Source of the DNA: Terebella lapidaria
Lineage: Eukaryota; Annelida; Polychaeta; Terebellida; Terebellidae
Direction: 5' to 3'
Assembly (NCBI GenBank): GCA_949152475.1
Contig: OX424562.1
Span: 3,348,001-3,412,000, forward strand
Length of the DNA: 64,000 bases
A model generated the notes under the pieces. The model ran no database searches. It was not told where the DNA came from and saw only the letters and a list, made by a program, of their open reading frames with translations. Shown here piece after piece: positions 45,416 through 58,200 of the stretch (position 1 is its first letter; each line of letters starts with the position of its first letter). A program made the translations under genes and the position numbers.

Positions 45416-46690
45416 ATTCAAGTAAAAGCTGAGATTAATTCATCTAGTCGGTAGTTTCATCACAGCGGCTTTAATTCGTTAAAACCTGAAATAACTCGAT
45501 ATTGAACTAACTGAGATTCATTGAAAAAGTTTCACTACAAAGAAGCTTTCCCAAAGGTTCTAAATGGAACTTTTGATAATTCCGAATAAGCTCAAAGAGT
45601 GTCTACACTTGTTGTCCACGTGTTGTTGTGGCTTTGTTGATTGTGAGGTGTCTGTATGGAAGTGACATGTTCTGATCACTCGTATGTCGGCATACAAAGG
45701 CACTCACATCCAGTATGTCAGTTACCAAACAAATACTCACAAGGTTCACGCAGTGTACTCGTTCGTACAGTATCGTGGATGATGTCAATATTAATAGATT
45801 AAGCCATGTTATGTAACGATATTGTGTAGTATATTCATTAATATGAAAATGTTTGTTTTTCCTGATGAATTATTTCAGTTCGATGTTCGATCAGTTGAAT
45901 AAAATGGTTGAAGATATATGTGATACTTATACTATGACCAGTCGGTCTCGTGGCATAATTCTCCCACTATATATCATTGAACATACACCCACAATCTCAT
46001 TACCACATGATGGTGGCATAACAAAATGATTTATAGTTTGGTAAAAGTACATAATATTTTTGAGAGAGAACATCTGTTTTCACCGGCAAGTTGCTGATTT
46101 TTGGTACACAATTTTACAGCAGCAACACAGAGACGCATCCCTCTACGAAAAAATGTTTTCAAGAAAGATGCCACCCATGGGCTTCCATACGTGAGTGGTC
46201 TAATATCACAGCGACATTACAACAACTAGAGCTCTCCAACTATAGACCATTATTCTGGTGTTGAGATACTGGTGGTAATTTTGATTAATCAATTTGGATT
46301 TCAAGCATCTAATAGGAATTGATGTGTGTATTTATACACTGGAAAATGAAGAAAAATATCGTTGTCATGGCAAGACAATTTTGCCATTTATCGTGATGCT
46401 TCAAAAGCATTCCATCGTGTTATTCATTGGCTGATATATAAAATATACTCCCGATTCGTGGTGTTCTTCCATCCATGATTGTTCGACTGTTATAAAACTC
46501 AAGAATTTTGTGCCAAATAGCGTTTGTCACAGACTCGTAGGACGGTTTTGTTTGTAAACTCAACAACTTTGTTTTAATACAAACAGATTATATTAATGTT
46601 TTTAAATATGATACATCTGTTTCACCAATAGTAATTTCAGTTTACATATATATGTGGTAATAATATTTACAATATAGGCCAGAATGTAAT
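45416..46690. other. Intergenic
   Basis: AT-rich; no gene or element recognised. Confidence 0.4.
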
Positions 46691-46732
46691 ACACACTCTC
46701 ACACACACACGACACACACACACACACACAAT
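46691..46732. repeat. (CA)n microsatellite
   Basis: An interrupted CA run, about 40 bp. Confidence 0.9.
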
Positions 46733-47227
46733 TCCCCCCAAAAGGTCCCTTGAACTGATAACTTGTCTCCCACGGAGAATGCGTCCCTCGAAAATTTTCT
46801 AATAGCGTCCCATGTAGATTTCTAATAGCGTCACACGTGGATTTCTCCTAGCGTCCCACGTAGAGGTGAACTGTGACGAGGCGAGGTAGTGCTACGTACT
46901 GAACGTGGGCACCCTCCCGAGTAACTGGACTAGCAGGCAAACCCAGGTAAACTTTGTCCCGTTATGCTGTTATGTAACGTATATATCTTCTACAACAAAC
47001 TGAATAGAAACAAAGCTTTACACAAAGTTACATTTGTACGATATAAACCTGCCTAACACTACCCCCATTCTAATATTGTACTCACGGCTGTGCTGACCAA
47101 CGGCAAATGTCAAATTAACAAAACACCAGCGGCATTACAACATAACCGGCATACTCTGCCACGTGTATAACTAGGAATTTCCTGCCGCTGCGTGAACCGA
47201 ATACTGACTGACAATGTGACTTTGCCG
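46733..47227. other. Intergenic with a 23-bp x 3 repeat
   Basis: TTTCTAATAGCGTCCCATGT-type units occur three times at about 46795-46864. Nothing else recognised. Confidence 0.55.
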
Positions 47228-47340
47228 GTGGTTCTCACTGAGGTGGAAATGTTCTCATCGGAGTGAGAAGGTGAGGTCTCGCCAAGATAGAAACTGATCG
47301 GTTTGCAAAGTAAACGTGATAGTGAATCTTAGCCACCGTA
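47228..47340. repeat. Right end of block D (third copy of the palindromic array)
   Basis: GGTTCTCACTGAGGTGGAAA, a second 20-bp unit, and AAAGTAAACGTGATAGTGAATCTTAGCCACC-like text match the ends of the D copies near 7390 and 10840. Confidence 0.75.
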
Positions 47341-47363
47341 GTTTAGGGACCGGAAAGCTTTAC

Positions 47364-49453
47364 GATTCTTGGGAAATATGAATAAGTCTTTACCGGTTGG
47401 GACTTGCACTGGGTTTTGCTCGAAATTTACTCTGGGTGTTTGCTTTAAACTTGAAACTTTGTTCAGGACTTGCTCTTTTTGCTCGATTCATGCTCAGGTT
47501 TTTGTTGCTATTTTGGTGATATTCTACTGTTCTGGAGCGAACTCCTACATGTTCGCTGGAGTTTCTCCCAGTATCCGTTTATCAAATTACATTTCATCAG
47601 TATAACTAGATTTAGAATCATGTGGTTTCAATTTCAGTTGTTATTTGTGATATTTTGGGGATAAATTCTGAATAGTCCGTGGTTACAGATAGTGATGAAT
47701 GGTTCAGTGGACAATCTGGAATTAGAAAAGCAGGAAATCAGTTAAAGATCAGTTAAATCAGTTAACTCAGATAGTCAAGCTAAGAAGTCAGAAGAATTTG
47801 GACAGAAGATTGATTCGGGTATTCCATATAGGTCAGTCATGCGACCACACACGTGTACAAAGGTTGACACATTATGAGACCTTGATGGATGAAATAGAGG
47901 ATGAAGATTGTTTGTCATTTTATCCAACACTGATGGAAACTGAAGATTTCCGGGCACAGTTTGATTGCTATATACCTGAGTAAATGGATGAGCAAACTAG
48001 TCAATCACGTCCGTGGCAGGAAGTATAGAACCCAGTTCTAAAACAGCAGGTCTTTGTGTTGCATGGAAGAAGAACAGAACAAGGCAAAATTTGAAGCAAA
48101 ACAGGCGATCTTTGAGAAATGCAAAGAAATTAACTTGATAAGATGTGACTGCAACTAGCTGAAACCAAGCTCAGAGAGAAGATAGTTATCGCTGTTGCCA
48201 GATGCAAAATTGTCGGAAGCTCACAGAAGAATGATGGTTTAAAATCTAGCATTTGAAGTGAAGTCAGGGCCGGCATTCCATTCAACATTAAAGCAGAGAG
48301 GAAAGGTGTGAATGTTGTTGTCGCTTGGGAAACATTTTATGACACTGTCAATGCAGTTGGCTATTAGTTGCTTGCCAACCCCAGAAATAAGTTGTCTAGA
48401 AGTGAGAAATGTGTAACACATTATTACAAGTGTTCACAGTTCGGCTGGTGTGTGTGTTTCAGGATTCTTGGGAAATATGAACATGTCTTTACCGGTTGGG
48501 ACTTGCACTGGGTTTTGCTCGAAATTTACCCTGGGTGTTTGCTTTAAACTTGGAACTTTGTTCAGGACTTGCTCTTTTTGCTCGATTCATGCTCAGGTTT
48601 TTGTTGCTATTTTGGTGATATTCTACTGTTCTGGAGCGAACTCCTACATGTTCGCTGGCGTTTATCCCAGTATCCGTTTATCAAATTACATTTCATCAGT
48701 ATAACTAGATTTAGAATCATGTGGTTTCAATTTCAGTTGTTATTTCTGATATTTTGGGGATAAATTCTGAATAGTCCGTGGTTACAGATAGTGATGAATG
48801 GTTCAGTGGACAATCAGGAATTAGAAAAGCAGGAAATCAGTTAAAGATCAGTTAAATCAGTTAACTCAGATAGTCAAGCTAAGAAGTCAGAAGAATTTGG
48901 ACAGAAGATTGATACGGGTATTCCATATAGGTCAGTCATGCGACCACACACGTGTACAAAGGTTGACACATTATGAGACCTTGATGGATGAAATAGAGGA
49001 TGAAGATTGTTTGTCATTTTATCCAACACTGATGGAAACTGAAGATTTCCGGGCACAGTTTATTTGCTATATACCTGAGTAAATGGACTAGTCAATCACG
49101 TCCGTGGCAGGAAGTATAGAACCCAGTTCTAAAACAGCAGGTCTTTGTGTTGTATGGAAGAAGAACAGAAAAAGGCAAAATTTGCAGCAAAACAGGCGAT
49201 CTTTGAGAAATGCAAAGAATCTAACTTGATAAGATGTGACTGCAACTAGCTGAAACCAAGCTCTGAGAGAAGATAGTTATCGCTGTTGCCAGGTGCAAAA
49301 TTGTCGGAAGCTCACAGAAGAATGATGGTTTGATATCTAGCATTTGAAGTGAAGTCAGGGCCGACATTCGATTCAACATTAAACCAGAGAGGAAAGGTGT
49401 GAATGTTCTTGTCGCTTGGGAAACATTTTATGACACTGTTCAATGCAGTTGGC
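47364..49453 (+). repeat. 1.1-kb tandem duplication of a BEL/Pao 5' region
   Basis: Bases 47364-48361 recur at 48463-49453 (offset 1099) with few substitutions and small indels. The last part of each copy is a degraded gag-like coding stretch rich in charged residues (AKFEAKQAIFEKCKE, about 48085-48125 and 49180-49220). The gag-like text then continues past the end of copy 2 only, so copy 2 is the one joined to the rest of the element. The two 61-codon ORFs in the middle are the same sequence duplicated, without a domain I can name. Confidence 0.88.
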
Positions 49454-49620
49454 CATATCCAGGTTGGCCACAGGCGTTGATATATTGGTGGAGCAACGAG
49501 GTGTTCCTGAGAAGGAACGACTTCGGTATCTCGAACGGTACGTCCACAGGGCGCGATCAGCTGGTACTATGGGGAAACGCCCGTTCTGTGAGACAACTAG
49601 CTGGTTCTGTGAGTAAAAGT
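49454..49620 (+). pseudogene. BEL/Pao gag-like fragment
   Basis: The frame through 49484-49600 gives VDILVEQRGVPEKERLRYLERYV, split here as VDILVEQRG and PEKERLRYLERYV. The latter matches the (E)KLRYL-x-x-YV motif of the BEL/Pao gag-like domain that precedes the conserved gag core. It breaks off within about 20 codons. No zinc knuckle or protease follows. Confidence 0.5.
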
Positions 49621-49929
49621 TGTCATATTGTGTCACACACGACAATAACTGTCATAAATCAAGGTTTAAAAGTTGTATGTTGGCTAATGGAGTGTTCTAT
49701 TAGTTGGAATATGTAACAATTATGATTCATACGAACATACAGGTGATGAATATACACGTTTCATCGTTTTTTAGAACAAAAAACTTTTCAATATGTCTCA
49801 AAGTTTTGACAACTATTTCGAAATATTGACCATATTTTGGGGGCAATTTGTGGTTTCATGATTCGTCCGTATGCCGATTATATATTAATAAAGGTCAGAA
49901 ATCTAAATCTAGCATGATCTAGCTGGTAT
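49621..49929. other. Unassigned spacer inside the BEL/Pao remnant
   Basis: Many stops in all frames; expected gag, protease and early RT text is missing, so the element is internally deleted. Confidence 0.4.
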
Positions 49930-50222
49930 ATTCCCCACCATGGAGCATATGCAAAGCAAAATCTCAAGAAGACAAGATTCGTTTTCAACTGTAGTGCTCG
50001 TAACCAAGATCAGATTTTGGCTGATGCTCTGATGTGCCATTACGTGACAAAGGATCTATTGAGGATCCTTTGTTGACTTTTGCTGTGTTACTTCCAGCAG
50101 ATATTTCACCAATTTCGTGTGAAGATGGACCACAGAGTTCTGATTGCATATCTTTAGTGAGAGATTACGTGTCACCAGAAGCCATTGAGTACAGAATGGC
50201 TATACACTTGTTAGGGGCAGTG
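49930..50222 (+). pseudogene. BEL/Pao reverse transcriptase fragment
   Basis: KTRFVFNCSARNQ (about 49970-50010) corresponds to the RVVFDCSA motif. FHQFRVKMDHRVLIAYL (50104-50155) fits the family's MFHQV-V-x-x-DR segment. EYRMAIHLLGA (50187-50219, another frame) fits the EYRMTVHLFGA motif. The order matches that of BEL/Pao RT. At least one frameshift and stops are present, and the catalytic DD motif is missing. The fragment is cut at about 50222, where dispersed repeat R begins. Confidence 0.65.
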
Positions 50223-50410
50223 TTAGACGTAGACTCAATACCCAGTATTAAGTATTCTGAGCGAACGAAACAGGGTCCGTTATCCAATCTCATAGTTCAG
50301 GGACAGAAAGTCATACCAGGCATACAGGGAAACTCATGAACCCCCCAGAATGGTCATTCGGTGGTGAAATCAGGTGTTCCAGAAAGAGTGAGCATTTTCC
50401 AAGAGTGAGT
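50220..50410 (-). repeat. Dispersed repeat R, copy 3 (reversed)
   Basis: The reverse complement matches 2890-3115 closely, including GAGTTTCCCTGT, GACTTTCTGTCCCTGAAC and AGATTGGATAACGGACCCTG. Confidence 0.8.
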
Positions 50411-50915
50411 CATATCCAGGCTGTACCACGTCTGTACTACGTGTTATCGTCCCAGTGAATTTGAAGTAAGGTTGATAGTAAACGAGGTTGATATTATGAA
50501 CCATCTGAAGAACATTATACCTATAACAAGGACAACCAGTCCAGTGTTCCATATGCTTCAGTGAAGTTGGCTCGGAATAAAGGATAGATCTCAAAACGAA
50601 AATTTTCCAGTAAAGGTTGCACATCTGTAGGGACAGTGAAAAACATTATCAGAATCTCATGGTTTTTTATCTTCCACATTTTGAAATCGATTTGAATGAG
50701 TGGGAGCATTTCCTACTATGGCAAAAGGAAAAGCATCAGCAACATCATCAGAAAAACGCAAGCCCTATTTGAAAATAATAGCAAAGAGGTTGAAGTGGCC
50801 AAGAAGAGATCTAAGAGAATCATCTTCCAGAAAATGCCTTGGCACACATTGCCCCAGAATGTGGAGGCTGAACTCTTGGAAACAAGAGCCAACCTTGATG
50901 ATGCTGTGTTTGTAA
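50411..50915. other. Intergenic
   Basis: No domain recognised. Overlapping frames at 50696-51028 (+) and 50716-51123 (-) share this DNA; only the part above about 50916 on the minus strand is LINE-derived. Confidence 0.4.
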
Positions 50916-51795
50916 ATTCAATGTTAAACGTATTAATATTCTCATTCGAGAAGTTTCTGGCCCATATAACTTTTTCTCTAGGAATTGTTTCATGCTTATT
51001 TTTAACTATATGGAATATTCCAAAATGATCGGATACATCAGTAATAATAATCCCAGAATTAGAGTCATGGGTAATATCATTCGTATAACAATGGTCAATC
51101 AAGGTGGCTGATTGGTGTGTCACTCTGGTGGGTTTAGTTATAGTCGGGAGATATCCGAAGGAAAATAAATTATCTACATAATCTTTTGTTTTTATGTTTG
51201 TTGAATATTTATGAGGTCGATATTAAAGTCTCCCATCAAAATAACTTTCTTATTTTCAGTTTCTATCATTCTCATAATATCATCTAAAGTGGCAATAAAA
51301 ATATCTAGATCAGCTTTAGGTGGGGTATTTGGCCTATATATATTACCGATAATCATCGGTTCTGTGTTCTCATTTAATTTTATTTCAAGAAAGATCGATT
51401 CAAAAACATGCGGAATGAATACACTTATATCGTCACGGACCACAAAGGATATGCTATCTTTAATGAAAAATCCTACGCCTCCTCGTCCATCGTCCTGATC
51501 ATCACGTGAACTGTGAATTAAATCATGATAACCCGGTAAATTAAATGCATTTCTTATTTTAAATACCTCGGACAGGGCAATTATGTCAAAACTATTTACA
51601 TGCTGAATATCCACCATTAGGTTTCTGAATTCGTGCCAGTGGGCATTGAGGCTCTGGCAGTTTAGAGAAAAAAGAGATACAACTGGGGTGTTAAGTTTTG
51701 AAAAAAATGATCTGAATTCTAAAGGGTCGTAGTATTTACATTCAACATCAACACACAAGAGTATTTCTTCTAATAGCACCCTCATACCCCAAAAC
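50916..51795 (-). pseudogene. Non-LTR retrotransposon endonuclease domain
   Basis: On the minus strand the reading LFSLNCQSLNAHW (about 51650-51690), FDIIALSEVFK (51565-51600), DGRGGVGFFIKD (51460-51500), NIYRPN (about 51340) and VILMGDFNIDL (about 51210-51245) gives the ordered motifs of the apurinic-like endonuclease of LINEs. They include the catalytic-type E and the GDFN motif. A one-base frameshift near 51192 follows. The next frame continues through the PTITKPTRVTHQSATLIDH-type block (about 51090-51150) and SDHFGIFH (about 51020), which holds the catalytic SDH. Sequence homology fades near 50916, before any RT. The frameshift makes it non-functional. The family differs from the LINE at 11 kb. 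Confidence 0.88.
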
Positions 51796-52085
51796 CCAGG
51801 ACTGGCCATCAGAGTTGGCTTGTTATCTTGATATAAATGATGGTTATTGGTGCCTGTTATTGGTTATTGGTGCCTGTGAAATCAGGCTAAAATTTGGCTG
51901 CCATCTTGGATTCTGAGCAACTTTAAACCATCCAATCACAAAACTGGTTATATATTCGGAATCCGCATACCCAAAAACTCAGGTTTAGACACCAAAGTTG
52001 GCTCCCTATCTCAATTTGGCAAGAATTTATGAGCATTTGTGTAAAAACGGCGAGAATTTGGCGACCATCTTGGATTTTTTTATAT
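51783..52085. repeat. Diverged direct repeat of about 185 bp
   Basis: CATACCC(C)AAAAACCCAGG and TTGGCTGCCATCTTGGAT at 51783-51912 recur as CATACCCAAAAACTCAGG and TTTGGCGACCATCTTGGAT at 51968-52076. An 18-bp repeat (GGTTATTGGTGCCTGT) lies inside the first copy. Confidence 0.7.
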
Positions 52086-53087
52086 TTTCGGGGCGTCTGA
52101 ATCGGTATTATTAGTATTGTTATTAGGAATATATCTCCGTATAACTACATTTCACCATATTAGACCAAAAGCATCCATGCAAAGAGGATAATTTTTTTTT
52201 CAAAATACCAAAGTTTCGATGATGGCCATTTTGAAAGAGACCATAACAAATTTAGCCCAGGAGAAAATTTTACACACGGTCTGAAAAAGGTTGTCTTAAA
52301 CCATTATGAATCCATATCAATCGACCGAAAAAGTATGTACTATGTTATCACCCTGTTTGAAATTTCCTCCTGACTATTAGAGTCAGCAGAATTGCATCAT
52401 TTCTCAGACAATAGTACCGTCAGATATGGTGCGTGCAGCTATCTCTAACTTGTTGTAAGTGATGTTTTCATGCAAGTGGCATTTATGTTTGGTACGGTCA
52501 AAGTAGCACCTCGAGAACATGTGACGACTCATTGTTTAACTTTAAGTTTGAGTTTTAAGTTTATTTAATTTGTTATAGCGCTCAATACTGCACAAAATAC
52601 GCATTCATTGGCACTTTACACGTGAAAAAAACATTCGAGAGTAGATTTTTTTCAAGTAACACGTAGGTAACACAAAATAGAACACAGGTTCAATTGTAAA
52701 ACCAACAAATTAACACTTACAACTTATCTATGATATTAAGAACATCCTTTGGTTTGGAGTTGATGGCAGTGGTGGCGTCAAATGCTGCATAAAGAGCTGT
52801 AGATGTGAATCACTGAAGAAGTTTTCTGAACAGACAATCAGGTGGTTCTGAACAGTCTTCTGAACAGACAATCTAGGTTTCATTATCAAGAGAGTTCAGA
52901 AAATAAGAGCAACATTGAAGCCGTTCAAGTGACACTATATAACTACAACTAAGAACCTGTTGATTATGTCTGAGGCATAACTGTTGTAAAGTTACTGGAT
53001 GATTAAGAATTGGTAGTCCAAACTCCATAGCCAATTGAGCTGATGTGTCTGCTGCTGAGAACTGCATGATCCAAATATACACTTTGA
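52086..53087. other. Intergenic
   Basis: AT-rich. A small direct repeat (TTCTGAACAGACAATC) occurs at about 52822 and 52857. No gene. Confidence 0.4.
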
Positions 53088-53166
53088 TTCTATTGTAAAT
53101 GTTGTATTTTACGTTTATCACTGGGATCATCAAAATTTGGCTGTATTGGTGGTAAGAGATTGATAC
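53088..53166 (-). repeat. Dispersed repeat E, copy 3 (partial, reversed)
   Basis: Reverse complement of the first 80 bp of the 13334 copy. Confidence 0.8.
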
Positions 53167-54235
53167 TTACATACATGTATGTTCATGCTACATACACTCA
53201 AGATGGAGCTTTGAATTGTTCTCGTCATGGTGAAACTTGTGCAACATGATACCAAGAGATGAACAGAGCAAAACACAAATATAAACTTGGAGAGACCAAG
53301 CAACTTTTCCCACTTAGAACCTGGCCTTTTACGATCTGGAGGAAGATTGCAGAATTCACAGCTTGGTCTCGGTTTGATGAAAACAGTGATTTTTAATCGA
53401 TAAAAATGGTCTTCTGTGAGTTGAAGGAACATTGCAGAATTCGCAACTTGGTCTGGGAGGAAGAGAAAAGAGGTGAAGCGGTCTGGGATCCACTTTTCTG
53501 GTATCGAGAGCGATAGATCTGCAAGTCGCAAACAATATTGATGCAAGTTCATTCCTCAACACTTTGAGGAGATTCATTGCAATTCAAGGTCCGATCTGAG
53601 AACTCCACTCAGACCAGTGCACGAATTTTGTTGGTGCTGGACAGGGCTTGAGGAGAGGAGATTGAGGAATAGAAGGTGTGAGAATTCTTGCTTAGAACAG
53701 CTGTGATTGCCAGTTCAAGTTAATGTTCAACCATCGAAATGAAATCAGACATAGGATCCAGCCACCAGGTAACTGGTGAGACAGAAGACAAATATGCTCA
53801 TGAGAGATGGCGTCATGTGTGACAGCTGAGAAATGAAGCACAAGGACTAAATACAGACTCTCCAAAACGGCAGAAATGGACATCAAGCAGAATGTGAACG
53901 TAGCAGATGGTCAAGTAAGTATAACGTCCACAGTACAAGGATAAGATTAGCTGAGGTTTTTCCATGTGGAGACGGACTAGTCCGAGTAGTGAAGCTTGCC
54001 ATCAGCGACAGCAGAAGAGATCGGGTTTGCAAGTTAGTGACGTGTATGTGGACGGAGTTATTTTCGTTCAGGTACACTGAATTCCGATGTATTATTATAT
54101 TTTGCGTGTGCTTATAATGCAAATAATGGGTGAGTACTCCTCAAAATGCGTACCAGTTTTCAGCTTGAAACTTCTGCGTCACTTGTTGAACTTTCAGTGC
54201 TCCACAGATTTGATTTTTACCAAATAAATAAAATC
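53167..54235. other. Intergenic or unrecognised 5' part of the following LINE
   Basis: Contains a diverged tandem pair (GCAGAATTC(A/G)CA(G/A)CTTGGTCT at about 53350 and 53433). Several minus-strand frames of 60-140 codons have no domain I recognise. Confidence 0.4.
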
Positions 54236-55250
54236 AACTCAGGGCTCCGTGGCCCATTGTTGTTGTCATTGTATGCGCCACCACTCGGCAAGCTGCTCCA
54301 TTTCATAGATATCAAGTTCCACTTATATGCAGATGATTCTCAGCTGTATATTGCCTTAGACCCCAAAATAAAAAGACAGTCTTAGAGCAGTCATGTCAAA
54401 GTTGGAGGATATGGTATCTGATGTGAAAATTTCGATGTCCACTGACTTCCTCAAACTCAGCCCATAGGGAACCGAGTACCAGATCTCCTGCAGGTAACGA
54501 TGATTGCCAGATCTCCTACTTGTCAGGAAAAAGCATCTTTACCAGCAGGTACTGTATCTGAAATTTGTCGTCATAATGGACATCGTGAGAACAACAATTC
54601 TCAACATGGATTGACACATAAGCAACATGAGCAGAAAAGCTTTCTATGCTCTACGCAACATCAGGCGGACCAGATCGCTTCTAACTACAGAATCGACAGA
54701 ATGATGATTCATGCCCTTGTTAGGATACAGTTGGATTACTGTAATTGTCTCTCTGTGGGATTACCTGACTATCGTCTTAAGAGGTTACAAATGACCCGGA
54801 ACGGATCTGACGGCAAAACATGATCATGTTCCACCTGTCTTAGAGAGACTACATTGGCTGCCTCACCTGTGGAGCCTCACCTGTGGACTTCTCTTCACAA
54901 AGAGTTACACAAGTGCACACGTTTGGACACTTTCAAGTCAATGCACAAAACATATCTTTTAATAGTGCTTTCTGTAACTGATGTTTCAAATTCTTTGTGA
55001 TATTATCAATATGTGTACAGCGTACAGTGAACATGTTTTGTACACACTATAATCAATCACTGTTAAGCGTTAGCAAGTCAAGTATGTCGTTTAATTATGC
55101 ATCTTTGTTGTTCATTTTTGCACATTTGCTATTTGTTTCATGTCGTTATTGGCCCAAGTATCATATCCTGCGCCTTCCTCTATATTCAATAAGGATTAAA
55201 AAGGTGCGAGACGGATTAAATGGTATAGTTTCAGTGGACGAGTAGTATTA
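54236..55250 (+). pseudogene. CR1/L2-like LINE reverse transcriptase, C-terminal half
   Basis: GLRGPLLLSLYAPPLGK (about 54243-54293) matches the GSVLGPLLF-LY block. FHLYADDSQLYIALDP follows, with the catalytic YADD at 54326-54337. After stops and frameshifts the thumb region appears: MIHALVRIQLDYCNCLSVGL (about 54703-54762) and PDYRLKRLQ. Then comes HDHVPPVLERLHWLP (about 54818-54866) and a final FKSMHKTYL near 54932-54958. The order is exactly that of CR1/L2-clade ORF2. YADD is intact but the frame is broken in several places, and endonuclease and N-terminal RT are missing, as expected of a 5'-truncated old copy. Confidence 0.88.
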
Positions 55251-58200
55251 AGGAGCAGTGTACGGTACTTGGGCCTCGTTATTTTGTTCGGTGTAAAAAT
55301 ATTTGAGCTCTACAATGATCGAGATTACTTTCCCACATGAGTCACAAAATACAACGCAGCAACTCGAACATAACATGCATCATTTCTCACACTTAGGGGT
55401 GCATTATTAGTGATTATTATGTCGCGTGACTGGTCTGATAATCTGTATTAGAGCACTGATGGTTTATATATAACATATACTTGACGGGAATTAAGCCATA
55501 AGTCAAAATTGACGACGGCGACTGACAAGCTTCCTAAAAAGGTTGCAATGAATCTACAGACCACCAATACATACCTCATTAACACAGATCACCCACAACC
55601 CACTGTCGCCGATCGACACAACAACCATCACATGTTCACAAGCCAGTCAATTACCTCACGATTTGCGTGATTAAATAGCAAATTACTTCCAGTGTATCTG
55701 TTCATGCTGCAGTCATTTTCTGCACAATGATTACTGTTAGTGATCCGTATCTCTCCAGCAAGATTACTGGCACTTCAATCTTGGCCATAATCAACCATCC
55801 TACAGGTTCCTGCGTCCATACTCAAACTAAACAATCAGTTGCCAACAAGGGATTTTTTTTATCCCAAATGGAAGAGCTCTTTTTGTACTAAAACGCAATA
55901 TGGACAGCAAGCTTGTCAAAATTCAGGAGCTAATGCGATGTTTACAATTCATTTGTTATTCATGTAGAAACTGCTTCTTGGATGTCTCAGTGCGAAGGGA
56001 TTAGTTAGTTCGCCACAATCTTTATTGTCAGTGTCAGGGAAAATATAGATGGATTGAAACAGAGGCAACGACTTAGGCCCTCACTTTTTCCAGTACATCA
56101 CCACTGGTTACTATTGCTGAAACATGCATGTGACAATGTTTTAATGCAATGATGTTTGGAGGTTACCGAAAAATCCTGACGGGTGACCGACAAAATCGTA
56201 ATATATGCAGAAGAAATAATTGTTCTAGTTGATGGATTGTCGAAAATGTTATTTCTGTGTGATACACAAGACTGGAATATGGTGCTCTCTCAGACGGCGT
56301 CCGATGCTGCTGAAAGTATCACATTCAATGGCTTGTTTACATGTGCATATGCTTATATGACACAATCTTATTAATTGCTCGGAATTCATCCATTACTAAA
56401 TTTGTGATCTTAAATTTGTTTAATGCTGATCGATAAAACTGTACCCATACGGCCAATCACTGCGTGTGATACGAGAGTCGTTATTTCACAGTGATTACTT
56501 TCACATTAGATATTGCTTTGATCTTTTGAGTTTGACCTTATATTCTGTGATGGAGTTGTTTCTGATATTATTCGAAATCTTGTTCCCGATAGGTCGATGT
56601 ATACATTCCAGTGGAATTTGCTGCCCAATCGATCTTTGCGTTGATACCAGTGGTGTTTATAGGTGGGAAGCTGGACGCTCAGTGGTTTACGAATCGTTTT
56701 AGTGTGCGGCATGCTGTGCGCTACTAATTAGAAAAGTATATCATACACCAAGGCTGGATTTATGTGTATTGCTTGTACCATACACGATATCGATGAAAGC
56801 TGCTGGGAACTTTCTTCAGAAGAAGGCACAGACGGGTTGAATACACGCTGAAAACCCTGTCTTCATCAGGTAAAAGACGATTCGGAATGTTATTTAGACT
56901 GTCTGAATTCTGAATGGTCAGTTAGTGTATTTTGTCAGTACCTAGCATGTGTCAACGTCTTGGTGTGTTTACGAGCTGGATTTGCACGCAAACTAGGCGT
57001 GGAGAATAAACACTTCTTCGCATTAAGCTGAAATAAAGGTGTAATATAATCCCTCATGGGGAATTATATTGACGCAATGATTCCACGAACGTATCCCACT
57101 AATAGTGCAGATTTGAAACACAGTGAGACAATCATGAACACGGTAAACTCAAGGGACGTTCCACGTGGAACAGGAATCGTAAATGATTTTAAAACCTAAC
57201 GCTTAACAGCGATTTAATCTGATACACACAGAAACAGTTGTCGAAATATCACATTAGGACGGAGTGAAGGAAACCACACGTGGTGTGTTGTTGTGACGTT
57301 ACCACCGCCAGATGGCGTTCAGCATTCAATGTAAATCTATAGGAATGTTCGCAGATAATCACTCAGTGGCAGAAGCCGTCTTTTGTTTCTCACACTATAG
57401 AATATCCAATAGGACGTAGAGTCTTATTGGTAGATTGAGAAAGGCTGTATTCCAGAAGGATGTCAATACAACGCTTGTGAACGGATTGTGAGGTAGTGGA
57501 TAAATTCATGGTATTGCAGCAGCCCAGTACGACTTCCTCAGCATACCAATTTATCATCGTTCCTAAGATATTCTGTATTCGTCTGGAATATATCAATTGG
57601 CCCGCCCACAACCATTGCTAATAAACCACACACTACATGGTCAACCTAACTTAATTTTTCACACAAGCCTATATTTCCGAATTCGGTTCTTGACGCAGCA
57701 GTTTGGTGTGAGGTGGTAGACGCGGGTGTAGCGCGTCTGATTCCGGCTACACCCCTCCCCCTCTCTCATTCATCTCTCGTGACCATTTCGCACTGTGGAT
57801 CGATAGAGGGGCACGAATTATAACCCTAGTTCTTTGTTTACGACTGTCATCATTTTGGTAATCGCTCAGGGCGAGTTAGTCACAGCACACAACACCTGAC
57901 GATAATTACTTCCTGTATATGATCAGTCACAGCTTTGACGGGCACCTGTAATGTTCTGATTACCAAGACGTGACAATAAACCATTCCAGACTGTGTTAGT
58001 TTGGTTAGATGCTGCCGAAGCATCTGTTGAACACGATGTGACTCTGCTGCTCTTCCAAGTTGTACTTAGCTTAGAATATTGTCACCCCGATATGCTGATG
58101 TTCTAAAAAGTGGTCATTCCCAGATTGATTACTCATTTGATTACCGTGCTGTTCTGTATCATAACAATGACATAATGGCATCTGACTAAAATAGTATTCG

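Noticed and set aside
47364..49453. Pair of LTRs (direct repeats of about 1 kb)
   Set aside because: Only about 100 bp separates the copies and both contain gag-like coding text, so this is a tandem duplication and not an LTR pair.
50696..51028. Basic 110-codon plus-strand ORF (AKKRSKR text)
   Set aside because: It overlaps the LINE endonuclease remnant on the opposite strand and has no domain; probably a shadow.
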